Shown piece after piece: positions 30,334 through 39,959 of a stretch of 64,000 bases of DNA. Below the pieces are notes generated by a model that saw only the letters and a list, made by a program, of their open reading frames with translations, was not told the DNA's origin and did not search any database. The translations under genes were made by a program, and so were the position numbers. Source of the stretch: Capitulum mitella (Eukaryota; Arthropoda; Thecostraca; Pollicipedomorpha; Pollicipedidae); the NCBI GenBank assembly GCA_030062745.1, contig CP099841.1, positions 18,975,398 to 19,039,397 on the forward strand, read 5' to 3'. Each line of letters opens with the position of its first letter. Position 1 is the stretch's first letter.

Positions 30334-33300
30334 CTGCAAAGGCAAGAAGACATGGCGATCCCGCGGCGATATGTACCCGTGCGGCTAACAGAAGATGCGC
30401 CATCACCACCGTTTCCGGTGTCCGAGGGCTAGAGGAGGAAAACTGACAGCGGGTGCGATCTTTTGCAGTTCAAAACATCTTGTTTATCCATGCAAGATTC
30501 GTTTGTGCCTGGTAGCATACCTGTTGATAAAATGAGCATACATTAACCGTCAGTGGGTCGATGCGGATCTGATACGGCCTGTCCCACCTTCGCGCGTGTA
30601 AAGCATTTTGGGCAATTCTTCAAAACCCTAAGTGTGTCGACTTACCCAAGTATCCATCGTCGTCTTCAACGACATCAAAGTCAGGGTTCCTGTACAGAGC
30701 AGAACTCTTCAGGCCCTGGGCGGTTGCCTTCCGGCGTTCGGCCGAATCATGTCCGTGGTGCTTGGACTTGGAGCCGCTTCCGTGATGGTGCTTGGAGTCG
30801 CTGCCATGATGGTGCTTGGAGTCGCTGCCGTGATGGTGCTTGGACTTGGAGTCAGAGGAGTCGCTGCCGTGGTGGTGCTTCGATTTGGAGTCAGAGGAGT
30901 CGCTGCCATGATGGTGCTTGGACTTAGAGTGAGAAGAGTCGCTGCCGTGGTGGTGGTGGTGAGATCCGCTTCCCGACTCCGAGCTGGAGCTGGAGCTGGA
31001 GCTTGATGAATGGGGCTTAGGAGTCGGCTTTGGCGTTGGCTTCGTCGGCTTTGTCGGCTTCGTCGGCTTCGTCGGCCTCGTCGTCGGCTTTGTAGTCGGC
31101 TTGGAGGTGGGGCGACACTCAGGCACGTCCTCGGGATAGTCGCACACCTCCAGGCGGGGGTTGAAGACCAGGCCGGCCGGGCAGGAGGCTGGGTAGGCCT
31201 TGCCGTCCTTGCACTGGTAGAACTTCGTGCAGTCGTGGGGGTTTGGCACTCTTTGAAGAAAAGGGAAACATCAAGGTGTTAAGTCCCGCTCGCTGTCTCA
31301 GATACGTCTCAGTTTTGAAATAATACTGCATTCACTGGTTCTCATGATGTTGGAAGCAAAATTATTTTGAACTGGGCCTTTCAGACAAGTAATGCACGTC
31401 GATGTTCTTCACTTTCTTCATAATGCTAGATCAAGTTTTTTTTTGTTTGGTCCTACTACAATTGTTTTGTATGCCGAGTTAATGGTAAACTTCGGGTAAT
31501 GCGGAATTGCAGACAAAGTCATGATAACAATAATGCACAGTCCCGCATGGCAAGACGGTGTCGTTAAAGAGCAGAATTTACAGCGAGAGAGGGTAAGCGT
31601 TACGACAATGAGAAGTGTCACATAGAAAGACAGCTGAAATCACAGTATCAAAGACGATGGGGTAAAATGCTGGGAAAGAGTAGGACGAATAAAAGTCACG
31701 CTACGGAAAAGCTGTAGTCCGCCACCAGACATCACACAGAACCCTCCTAGAACCACAGCGCAACCTGAAAAGCAAGCTCGAAACTTCACAAAAAGCACCC
31801 GTTACTAACCTACGCTTTCAAAGATAGCATGCAGTATCTCCAGGGACGGAAGAACATGACGGTGTGGCGGGTGCGCGAAGGAATGAACAGTGCTTTGAGT
31901 ACGCTGTGAATGGTGCTTCTACAAACTATGTGCAACGCCGGCGACGGTATACAGAAGGTGGCCCGTCGCCTGCGAAAAGGTTGGCGCTAGCTGGGGTCGG
32001 AGTCCGATGGGCGGGCGGGGATCTGGTCAGGTCTAGAGGTCGCAGCAGCCGGCCGACGCCGGCGCGTCGCACGCGTTCGTGCCGGTGTTGAAGTGCGTGC
32101 CGGACGGGCAGAACCGGATCGTGGCTTTACCATCTGCACATTGGAAGTATGTGCCGCAGTTGAGCGGATTGGCATAATAGCCGTCGCTCTTGGAGCACGG
32201 GAATGTGCAGGGCGGCGGTGGCGCCGTAGTGGTAGTGGTTGGCGTGGTGGTGGTTGGCTTGGTGGTAGAGGTCGCCGTATCGCACTCCACATTGGAGGGG
32301 AGGTCGCACACTTCCTTGTCGGGGTTAAAGTACAGGCCAGACGGGCAGCTCTCTGGGTAGGCCTTTCCGTTGTGGCACTCATAGTAGCTGCTGCAGTTGT
32401 ACTTGTTCGGCAGCCTAAGAATCCACACAGGAAAACAAAAGTGAATTAGGTAATGTGTGTAAATATTTCAGTTGACAGAGAGTGCGTGCTTTGGTAACGC
32501 ACGGCATACGCCATACTGTGGGAATTAGGAAATACCGCTTGGGCACTTATCTAGCAATTTTGAAAAGACGAAACGCAAAAGAGACAATATGATCACATGA
32601 AATTAAAGACTGTCAGTGGAAAAAAAGATACTTAAGAAGTTGTCTATGTCTTGAAATGTGTAAACAAGCGTACCTTCAGGGTCTGCTGGAAACTGGACAC
32701 ATGTTAACGGGTAATCATATAGTTTCGAGTTTTATTTTGTTTCTGAACCTCCAATCGATTAAATTCCCAAAAACTGCACTTGAGCGGGATTAATATTTTT
32801 AGTCAAGGATTAGGAACTACACGAGCACGAAGCAGTTGCAACTCATCATTTGACATGCAAGTGACATAACAACTAGTGTAAGTTCCATGCAATGTCATGC
32901 AGCTTATCAAAAACTATGCATCCAAAGACGAAAGGCTGAGCTGCTCCTCGCTCATGTGACTTTTTGGGGAAAAACAGAACGTTGTAAACAAACGAATGCT
33001 TTTAAGCACTCTTGCGTGAGCTGGTCAACCTTCCTTTCAGTGCGTGAAATATTCAGCAGCCTTTTTCACCGTGCTTCAACTCAAAGATTTTGTACTACGA
33101 ACTTTGCAAGGTATGAAAGCTACCTCAAGAAATTTAGCTGAACATCAACATTACTAGATTTAAAGCTCTTGCCGAAGAACAAGAAAAAGGCTGCTTCTGT
33201 TTCAAGTGAAGCGCACTAACTAATGACAACAACATCAACAACATAACGTTCCACCAGCACTACAATAGCCCTGCTCTAGCTACCAGAAGTCGCAGAAATG

Positions 33301-36300
33301 CAATACTCATACAGTATGACAGAGCGGCCATTCCGTTTGCCAGGAGTTTGTTCAGAGAGAAGCCCGGACGTGATAAGTGATCAGCGGACAGGAATTCTGA
33401 CATTTCCACATTCATTGGTTACGGAAACGAATAGCAACTGCCAAATCACTACAATCACGCCTGTCACACGGAGGGCCGCGGCCACTTGCCCTCCCGCTTC
33501 TTGCTGGGGAGGGCGGGGGGGAGTGCTCACCTGCAGACGCAGGTGTCGTCAGGGCAGATGATGTCGTCATCAGGTTTGGGCGTGGTGGTGGGCAGGCGCG
33601 TGGGTACCGTGCCCCCACAGCCGGCGTGCTCCGGCCAGTCACAGACCAACAGAACGGGATTGAACTCAAGATTGGCGGGACACTCCTTTAGGTAGGCGTG
33701 TCCGTTGGAGCAATGATAGAAAGAGTGGCAGTCCTTGGGGTTGGGGAAGAGCCCGTTGCTGGTCGGACAGTCGAAACCGCTGTTCGGCGTCGTGGGCGAC
33801 GGCTTGGTGGTCGCTGCGGGAGTAGTGGAGACCTTATGCGAGCAGCCAGCCTTGTCCGGCCAGTCACAAACCAACAGAACGGGATTGAACTCGAGATTGG
33901 CGGGACACTCCTTCAGGTAGGCGTGTCCGTTGGAGCAGTGGTAGAACGTGTGGCAGTCCTTAGGATTCGGGAAGAGTCCGTTGCTCTTGGGACAGTCGAA
34001 GCCGCTGGGCGTGCTGGCGGTGGTGGTGGGGCGCTTGGTCGTGGTGTCGGGCACATGGGGCGTCGTGCCCCCGCAACCGGCGTGCTCCGGCCAGTCACAG
34101 ACCAACAGAATGGGATTGAACTCGAGATTGGCGGGACACTCCTTCAGGTAGGCGTGTCCGTTGGAGCAGTGGTAGAAGGTGTGGCAGTCCTTGGGGTTGG
34201 GGTACAGGCCGTCTTTGGGACAGTCGAAGCCGCTGGGCGTGCTGGCGGTGGTGGTGGAGCGCTTGGTCGTGGTGTCGGGCACATGGGGCGTCGTGCCCCT
34301 GCAGCCAGCCTCCTCGGGCCATTCGCAACGCTCGGTGCGCGGGTCGAAGTCAAGATTGGCTGGGCAGTCTTTCAGGTAGGCATGCCCGTTGGAGCAGTGG
34401 TAGAAGGTGTGGCAGTCCTTGGGGTTGGGGTACAGGCCGTCTTTGGGACAGACGAAGCCGCTGGGCGTGGTGGCGGTGGTGGTGGAGCGCTTGGTCGTGG
34501 TGTCGGGCACATGGGGCGTCGTGCCCCTGCAGCCAGCCTCCTCGGGCCATTCGCAACGCTCGGTGCGCGGGTCGAAGTCAAGATTGGCTGGGCAGTCTTT
34601 CAGGTAGGCATGCCCGTTGGAGCAGTGGTAGAAGGTGTGGCAGTCCTTGGGGTTGGGGTACAGGCCGTCTTTGGGACAGACGAAGCCGCTGGGCGTGGTG
34701 GCGGTGGTGGTGGAGCGCTTGGTCGTGGTGTCGGGCACATGGGGCGTCGTGCCCCTGCAGCCGGCCTTTTCGGGCCATTCGCACCGCTCTGTGCGCGGGT
34801 CAAAATCAAGGTTGGCCGGACAGTCCTTCAGGTAGGCATGCCCGTTGGAGCAGTGGTAGAAGGTGTGGCAGTCCTTGGGGTTGGGGTACAGGCCGTCTTT
34901 GGGACAGTCGAAGTCGTCGTCGCCTCCACCGCCGCTGTCATCTGAAACAGGAGGGCGCCAGAGGTGAGCACCTGCCGCGCGGCCGCGCCCAGCCCGGCCG
35001 GTGTAGTCGGCTCTGTCTGATGAGTGTCGAGCCGGCTGGCCCTCTTACCACACTGGTAGTTGCTGGGCGAGTCACAGTTCTGGATGTTGGGGTTGAACAC
35101 CAGACCGGTGGCGCAAGACTCCAGGTACGCCTTCCCATCCTGCGGTAGCATGTCACGTGATCAGGGCAGCGGACCAGACAGCAGCCACGCTCACCAATGC
35201 TTGGGCGTCAGTGGATGTCACTGGCTTTTTGCTGGTAGGGACAAGTTGCCGCAATTTAATGAACAGCAGGCGCGACGTGTCAGTTTCTACTGATGACCAT
35301 TTTTAAGCATAACAGTCCGTGCTGCCTTTAGATTAGATGAAAGTGGGAAACCATCACAAAAAGCGCAAAATAAAAGGCCGTGACAAAATGACTGAAAAGT
35401 CCCCCACTTTTCCCACTTACGAGTCTACATCTAGACAGACCCGTCCAACATGGCCGCGCCTGTGAGTGCCGCAGACTTCACCGTGACCGGCTGAGCGCAC
35501 CTTGCACAGGTAGAAGGTAGTACAGTCGTCGCCGCTGGGCTTCAGGCAGCACTCGCAGTCGCACTCCACGTCCGGATCGGGCGGCACGGATGGTGTCGGC
35601 GCGTCGGTCGGCTGGCCCGGCTTGCAGCCGGCGTTCTCTGGCCAATCGCAGACCTGCGACAGCGGCGCACGCGTCGGAGCGGACCAATCGCCGGTCGCCG
35701 AGAGTGGTTTGCTCCGCCCAGTTAGTTGGGCTAGGGAGGGAAATGTTCCGTTTGCTTTGCCTGGGCAGGCTTTCCGGAATGTAACGCCGTGCGTCGCAAA
35801 ATGCTGTCACGCATGGGATGACAATCAGCAGAAAATTTCGGATTTTAGCATGAATGAGCAGTTTAGGACGCGATGCTGCCGGCTCATTGGTTAAATGCGC
35901 AGCTAAGAACGTTATTCAGTGCGTAAAAATGAGTAAAGCTATCTCTGCTACTCTGTTGGCCGGCGCTCAGCAGACAGGAGAACGCCGCGGCTGGTCCGGC
36001 AACTGTCCGTCCACGTCACCGCTGCCGGACTGCCGCCGCAGGAAGCGGCCGCCTAGTGCACCACACCCACCATCAGTCTGGCGTTGAAGTGCAGGTTGGC
36101 CGGGCAGTCCTTGACGTACGGGTGACCGTGGTCGCAGTGGAGGAAGAGGTGGCAGTCGGTGGGATGCGCGAACAGGCCCTGGGAGCGGGGACACTTCAGG
36201 CCTCCCTCTGGCCGCTCCGGGGCGGCCTGCAGGCCTGCCGGACAATGCGGACGCAGACGTTGAGGGGGCGGGTGAAGCATTGTTTAGGGGACTATTTTAA

Positions 36301-39190
36301 TAAGTGTTGTGACAATGTAAGCCTCCAGTCACACAGAGGTGACCAACGGACAGTGTCATGTCATGAATGTCGCGGCTTGGCGTGAACTCTGGATCTGCAT
36401 AAGGGTGTTTGATACCATTATCTCCCTGTGTGGTTGCCCTTTTGCATAAAACACGCGTCATAGATGTACAGTGGGTCCCTTAAAAAGGCATCACATTTAG
36501 TTACTTAATAAAAGTCCTCTTCACAAAGAGTGACCTACATTTCATACATTGCGTGAAAGAAAATTCATGGAAGATTTTATTCTTGCCGAATCGGCATTTT
36601 GCAGCATGTTCGGGATGAACAAGGGAGAGAAAAGCAAAGCTGTCCAAATTATCTCCAGAAAAATCTGTCATCCTTTCTCACAAAAAATTAAAAAACACTT
36701 TTCAAGTCGCTAAAAACAGAAGATCCAACCGAAAATGTGCGCCCGAGCCGTGAGACAGGTCCTGCGGCGGGCTGAACTCTGTGGAGCGTGTGAAGAGGAC
36801 AGTTCGAGCACGCGCTGCAGTTCAAAGTGTCTGCACTGACCGTGGCCCTTTGTTATGGGTGTAATTCCCCAAAAATACAGTTTCTTTTGAACCCTGGATT
36901 ATTGCTTGACGTCGATGACTACCGGAGCTGTTGACTTTTAAGATGCGGTACCTTTTTGGGACATCCTGTAGGCATCAGTACGCTTTGTAAAACCATTTTA
37001 TTTTTTTCCAATAGCCGCCATAATGGCAACAATACACCGAGGATCCGCAGAACACCGAGCAGCACAGGGTGAAACAAATTCCTTGTTGCGAACTTTGTGA
37101 TGGAATGGTTTTAATCATGATTTCCGGCATAGCACGTCTCATGACCTCAGTCAACTGTTACAGCGCTCAAGAGGGCTTTGTACGAGTCCCTCGGAAAGCT
37201 TCCACTTCGAACTACGACTTCGACTCCCACGTTTTAAGCTGACATCCTCCTGACTGCCTCTCGGCCTCAGACGACAGCCCCCGGCCCGTTCGAGTGCTGT
37301 TCCGGTCCGTCCCGGATGCGGGGGGAGGACCGGGGTCGAGTCCTCTTGATACCCTCCTGCGGAGTACGGTGGTCCCCGCCGCCCACCCCGAGGCGAGGTC
37401 AGACGCCAGCCGCCGCCGACGCCGGGCGATAATCCTCACTTTGTTGAGAGGCCGATATCTCCGTGACGGGATGATCCACAAGCAAACACTCAGCCTGCGG
37501 CGCCCCCTGCCCCCCCTCCCCACCCCGCCCCCGTCCCCTCCAGCTCCCGGATACTCGGTCATGATCCGGCCAATCGCTACTGAGACGTGCTGCTGGTGCC
37601 GCCGGACGGACAGCTGAACGGTCTCCCCAGCCAGCGGACAAGTCGGAATAGTCTTCCAGCGATAATGATACTGGCATACTTACTGTACATTACTGCACCT
37701 TAATACACGTACTGTTTGCTGACGTATTCATATGGACATATCTTGGTATTTACATATTCATATGGAAATTGGTTGTAGTCGTAACTGCTGTATTCGTTAA
37801 AGACATGCCGTACATATGAGACATTCGTGACACAGGCACCCCTGATGTTCAGATGCCTTTATCGTTACAAAGTGATATCGTGGGGGAACAAACTTGTATA
37901 TAGTAACTAAAAGGCAGAGCGTTCATTCATCTGTCAGAATCAGCGGCTTTACGACACAGTGTTACCGAAATACGCCATTAGTATGCAACATTGGGGCTAA
38001 GCATTATGAACACCTTAATCATCAATGATCTTTCTTTTCCCTTCCCACAGATTCCTTCACAAAAAATAAGCGTGTCCGCGTGATTTTGTAGACTGTGTAT
38101 CCAAAAGCGAAAGATATGATTATTATGATTTCTCTTTAGCATTTTACTGCATTTGTGTTCTGTATTGTATTTATGGTAGTTGCATACTGCTTCATATGTA
38201 TTTTCTATGTATTTCTTGCTGCTCTTTAGCTATTCCACCACTGTTTGTTTTCTGGTACATTAATTGGGTATACATAAGGATTTTAATCGCGATGCCAATA
38301 GCCCAGTCGACAAGTTGACGAGTTTTGAAAACGAGTACAGCTTTGTTAGCCTTCATAGAAAAGTTTGTTCCACGAAAAACGGTCCTCATATAATGAGTGT
38401 CATGTATTTTAATCCCTTTTTTAAATGCGAGTTTTACCAAGGTATGTGTCCTCAAATTAAAACAGACGCACGAACAGAAGCAAGCAAACAAGTAAAAATT
38501 GATAATCAGTCGAAAGGAATTCCGTAGTGAACTAAATGGGTGCTAGTGCACCAGTGAGCTGCGCCTAATAGCACCTACATACAACACAACATACTTTGAT
38601 GCCTCAACCCAGAGTTGTCGGCAAGGCTACCAACCAATTTCACTGTCATTAAGAACGCTGAATCGGGATGTGTGTGGGTATTAACCTATCATAACCCGAT
38701 TCTTTTGCTTATTGCTTATGGCCGTACGGCGAACGCACAACTTGCCAGTAAAGTAATAGTTTAGTACGACAGTGGTATTTACATTGCTTGCGTAGCACAG
38801 CCTGATCATACAAATTTTAGTCGTCCATTGTCTTGATTTCAGTCCGGGAATGCACAACATTTTTAGGCATCAGAAGGAAAAATATTTTAAAATTGTTGCT
38901 GTCATCCAAGGACATAAATTCAACGACATCTTGGACGAGTTATGTGATAGCTGCACACGCAGCCCAATTCAGATGAAGAAAAATGTTAAGAGTGAGCCGG
39001 ATCAGCAGACTTCTACAGTGCTACGCATGATTTCGGAGCGAATCAACCTGTTTCGTCCTCCCACATCTAAACATGCCAACCGCGACCTTAGAGACAGACC
39101 AGATCAAGACGGGCCTCAGCTTGAGCCAGCCTCCGGGCTGTTCCACTTACCGACGGCCAGGCAGACGAGAATCACCAGGTGAGACTGCAT
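30179..39190 (-). CDS. Secreted multi-domain chitin-binding protein, copy B (whole gene)
   Basis: This is a secreted protein with about ten ChtBD2 domains, expected to bind chitin in cuticle, peritrophic matrix or a similar extracellular matrix. Exons on the minus strand are 39190-39151, 36234-36071, 35653-35501, 35139-35049 and 34941-33531, then either 32414-32033 (isoform A) or 31250-30646 plus 30333-30179 (isoform B). All junctions keep frame with consensus splice sites, giving about 746 or 872 aa. Domains 1 and 2 are in exons 2-4, domains 3-8 in exon 5; domain 9 starts at the end of exon 5 and is completed by either alternative exon, and domain 10 lies in each 3' end. Thr-rich linkers separate domains. 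There is no enzyme domain or membrane segment after the signal peptide. It is similar in layout to obstructor and peritrophin families, but orthology is not claimed. The alternative ends are inferred from splice phase only. Confidence 0.85.
30646..31250 (-). CDS. Copy B exon 6B: chitin-binding domain, PTK linker and His/Ser-rich repeat tail
   Basis: Acceptor CTTCAAAG lies ahead of 31250. The first base A completes an AGA codon with exon 5, giving R-VPNPHDC. The exon finishes a ChtBD2 domain (CTKFYQCKDGKAYPASC to VCDYPEDVPEC) and then runs into a PTKPTKP linker, a run of ten serines, and about seven KHHHGSDS-type repeats (about 30740-30970). An acidic stretch, DFDVVEDDDGYL, follows before the donor GTAAGT at 30645. 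The His clusters suggest metal binding or a pH-dependent matrix role, which is inference. The triplet repeats could vary in length between individuals. Confidence 0.85.
31251..32032 (-). other. Gap between the alternative 3' ends of copy B
   Basis: This holds the possible 3' UTR of isoform A and intron sequence leading to exon 6B. The pyrimidine-rich acceptor TTTCCCTTTTCTTCAAAG abuts 31250. I see no ChtBD2-like sequence and no clear AATAAA on the minus strand. Confidence 0.45.
32033..32414 (-). CDS. Copy B exon 6A: alternative terminal exon with two chitin-binding domains
   Basis: Acceptor GATTCTTAG lies ahead of 32414. With the AG from exon 5 it forms AGG, giving R-LPNKYNC. The exon completes one ChtBD2 domain (CSSYYECHNGKAYPESC to VCDLPSNVEC). 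It then has a Thr/Pro linker and a second full domain (CTFPCSKSDGYYANPLNC to CDAPASAGCC), ending D-L-TAG at 32035-32033. There is no usable phase-2 donor before the stop, so it appears mutually exclusive with exons 6B and 7. An alternative explanation is two genes sharing a 5' end after partial duplication. Confidence 0.85.
32415..33530 (-). other. Intron 5 of chitin-binding gene copy B
   Basis: Intron from GTGAGC (33530) to the exon 6A acceptor. No coding or repeat feature is recognised. Confidence 0.6.
33531..34941 (-). CDS. Copy B exon 5: six tandem chitin-binding domains
   Basis: This is a 1411-nt exon with acceptor CTGTTTCAG before 34941 and donor GTGAGC after 33531 (phase 1 in, phase 2 out). 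It starts DDSGGGGDDDFDCPKDGLYP and contains six domains of the form FxCPK(S/-)(N/D)GL(Y/F)PNPKDCH(T/S)FYHCSNGHAYLK(D/E)CPANL. They are separated by TTTKR(S/P)TTT linkers. It ends DDDIICPDDTCVC, the start of a ninth domain. The repeat unit is 228 bp (76 codons) for the first four repeats; later spacing varies slightly. Units around 34150-34600 differ by only a few bases, so the array was homogenised or expanded recently. High GC and strong C/G third positions are typical of the exons here. Confidence 0.92.
35049..35139 (-). CDS. Copy B exon 4: second half of chitin-binding domain 2
   Basis: Acceptor CTACCGCAG, then DGKAYLESCATGLVFNPNIQ and NCDSPSNYQC plus one base, then donor GTAAGA at 35048. 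It joins in phase 0 to exon 3 (FYLCK-DGKAYLESC), so one ChtBD2 domain is split by an intron inside its central HCxxGxxY-like segment. Confidence 0.88.
35501..35653 (-). CDS. Copy B exon 3: end of domain 1 and start of domain 2
   Basis: Acceptor GTCGCAG, then VCDWPENAGCKPG closing domain 1, a PTDAPTPSVPPDPD linker, and VECDCECCLKPSGDDCTTFY followed by LCK opening domain 2. Donor GTGCGC is at 35500. The 51 codons are in phase 0 at both ends. Domain 2 has extra cysteines (CDCECC) unlike the other domains, perhaps giving a modified disulfide pattern. Confidence 0.88.
36071..36234 (-). CDS. Copy B exon 2: signal-peptide end and chitin-binding domain 1
   Basis: Acceptor TCCGGCAG before 36234. With the single base from exon 1 it gives G-LQAAPERPEGGLKCPRSQG, so signal cleavage is expected after the LQA segment. 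The domain continues LFAHPTDCHLFLHCDHGHPY and VKDCPANLHFNARLM up to donor GTGGGT at 36070. An alternative acceptor (GGCCTGCAG, six bases later) would shift frame and is less likely. Confidence 0.85.
37095..37205. repeat. Segmental-duplication block (right), pairs with 590-712
   Basis: Right-copy counterpart of 590-712. In this copy it runs on without interruption into the GC-rich block. It lies in intron 1 of copy B (39150-36235). Confidence 0.6.
37255..37620. other. GC-rich conserved block, right copy
   Basis: Counterpart of 6590-6955. On the plus strand a CTCGGCCTCAG acceptor-like site at about 37259-37269 is followed by a frame that runs to a TGA at 37615-37617, ending CCWCRRTDS. On the minus strand a frame GWGDRSAVRPAAPAARL ... 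reaches EISASQQSEDYRPASAAAGV and a stop. In the left copy the corresponding C-terminal segment is readable with a 3-nt in-frame change, but an upstream 13-nt indel breaks continuity. Strong conservation within otherwise diverged intron DNA suggests function, but which strand (if any) is transcribed is unknown. Confidence 0.4.
39151..39190 (-). CDS. Copy B exon 1: signal peptide start
   Basis: ATG at 39190-39188 reads MQSHLVILVCLAV plus one base, then donor GTAAGT at 39150. The frame joins to exon 2 to give an N-terminal secretion signal of about 17-18 residues. A TATA box and a short 5' UTR lie directly upstream, which supports this start. Confidence 0.88.
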
Positions 39191-39204
39191 GGTGAGCGGG
39201 TCTC

Positions 39205-39500
39205 AAGGCTCGGACTGGCCGACGGGCCCGCGCGGCGTGCTTTATATCGAGGCGCCCCGGCGTCAGGTCCGGACGGAGGAACAATCCGTCTCGATAGCTA
39301 ATCAGGCTCGAGTAGGACCGGCGATAGCGCCTGATCGCGCCGCGATCTCGGCGCCGCGTGGGGCAGCACAGATCATGCCGACAATCGGTTTATTGCAGGA
39401 CAGCAGGTCGGGAAACGGTACAACGGGCACCGTTTGCAAGCGTCATCAAGGGTTAGCAAACATCGTAAACACGGACAGAGATCCGTGTAGGATTTCGTCA
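39205..39500 (-). promoter_or_regulatory. TATA promoter and conserved upstream region of copy B
   Basis: On the minus strand the ATATAAA box is at 39247-39241, placing the start site near 39212-39218, about 25 nt before the ATG. A 25-bp block at 39306-39282 (core CTATCGAGACGGATTG) and a 22-bp block at 39446-39425 (core CAAACGGTGCCC) are identical to the copy-A promoter. Their distances from TATA are similar (about 40 bp and about 175-185 bp). Similarity fades near 39500. Confidence 0.7.
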
Positions 39501-39955
39501 ACGACGGCCCAGCCCTCCTAGTCTTTTGGCTTAAAAAAAAATCATTTCGAAGCCGAGTAGGGAACGTTCGGGCTTTCTGAATCACCCAGCTTCCTTGTCG
39601 TTTTTTTTTTGATTGAGCGAATTGTCGTCTGCAGTTCGGTCGTTAATCGCGATATGATGGCAACAAAGACATTCATTTACTGACATTCCAAAAAAGGACA
39701 TTTTTCATCCTCAGAGTCCGTTTGAAATAGACATTTATCGCGACGTTACACTTCTGTGTTGTCACAATTACCGACAAGGTCATGTGCCTGAAATATAAAA
39801 GCACTCTCATTGGTGATATCTCCCGACAGCGAAAATTCTGTACAAGGCTACACCGCAGTGCAGCCAAGGCTGCACAGCCAGGCTGCTAAAAGTCAAGTCT
39901 ATCCAATACACTAAATTAATAGCGCACGTGTGTGTTTCCGGATCTTTAGCCAGAC
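39501..39955. other. No gene recognised
   Basis: This spacer lies between the copy-B promoter and the second LINE. It has a T-run near 39601-39611. Nothing else is recognised. Confidence 0.4.
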
Positions 39956-39959
39956 GCAC

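Noticed and set aside
30553-31006. Plus-strand ORFs over the His-rich exon
   Set aside because: They are antisense by-products of the KHHHGSDS codon repeats; the minus frame continues a ChtBD2 domain.
33698-34945. A 415-codon plus-strand ORF over the chitin-binding array
   Set aside because: It is the antisense shadow of the 228-bp repeat (Gly/Val-rich periodic peptide). The minus-strand frame has conserved cysteines, splice sites and domain motifs.
36235-39150. Intron 1 of copy B as a separate host gene
   Set aside because: Apart from the GC-rich block, which is reported as undetermined, no exon chain with matching phases could be built on either strand.
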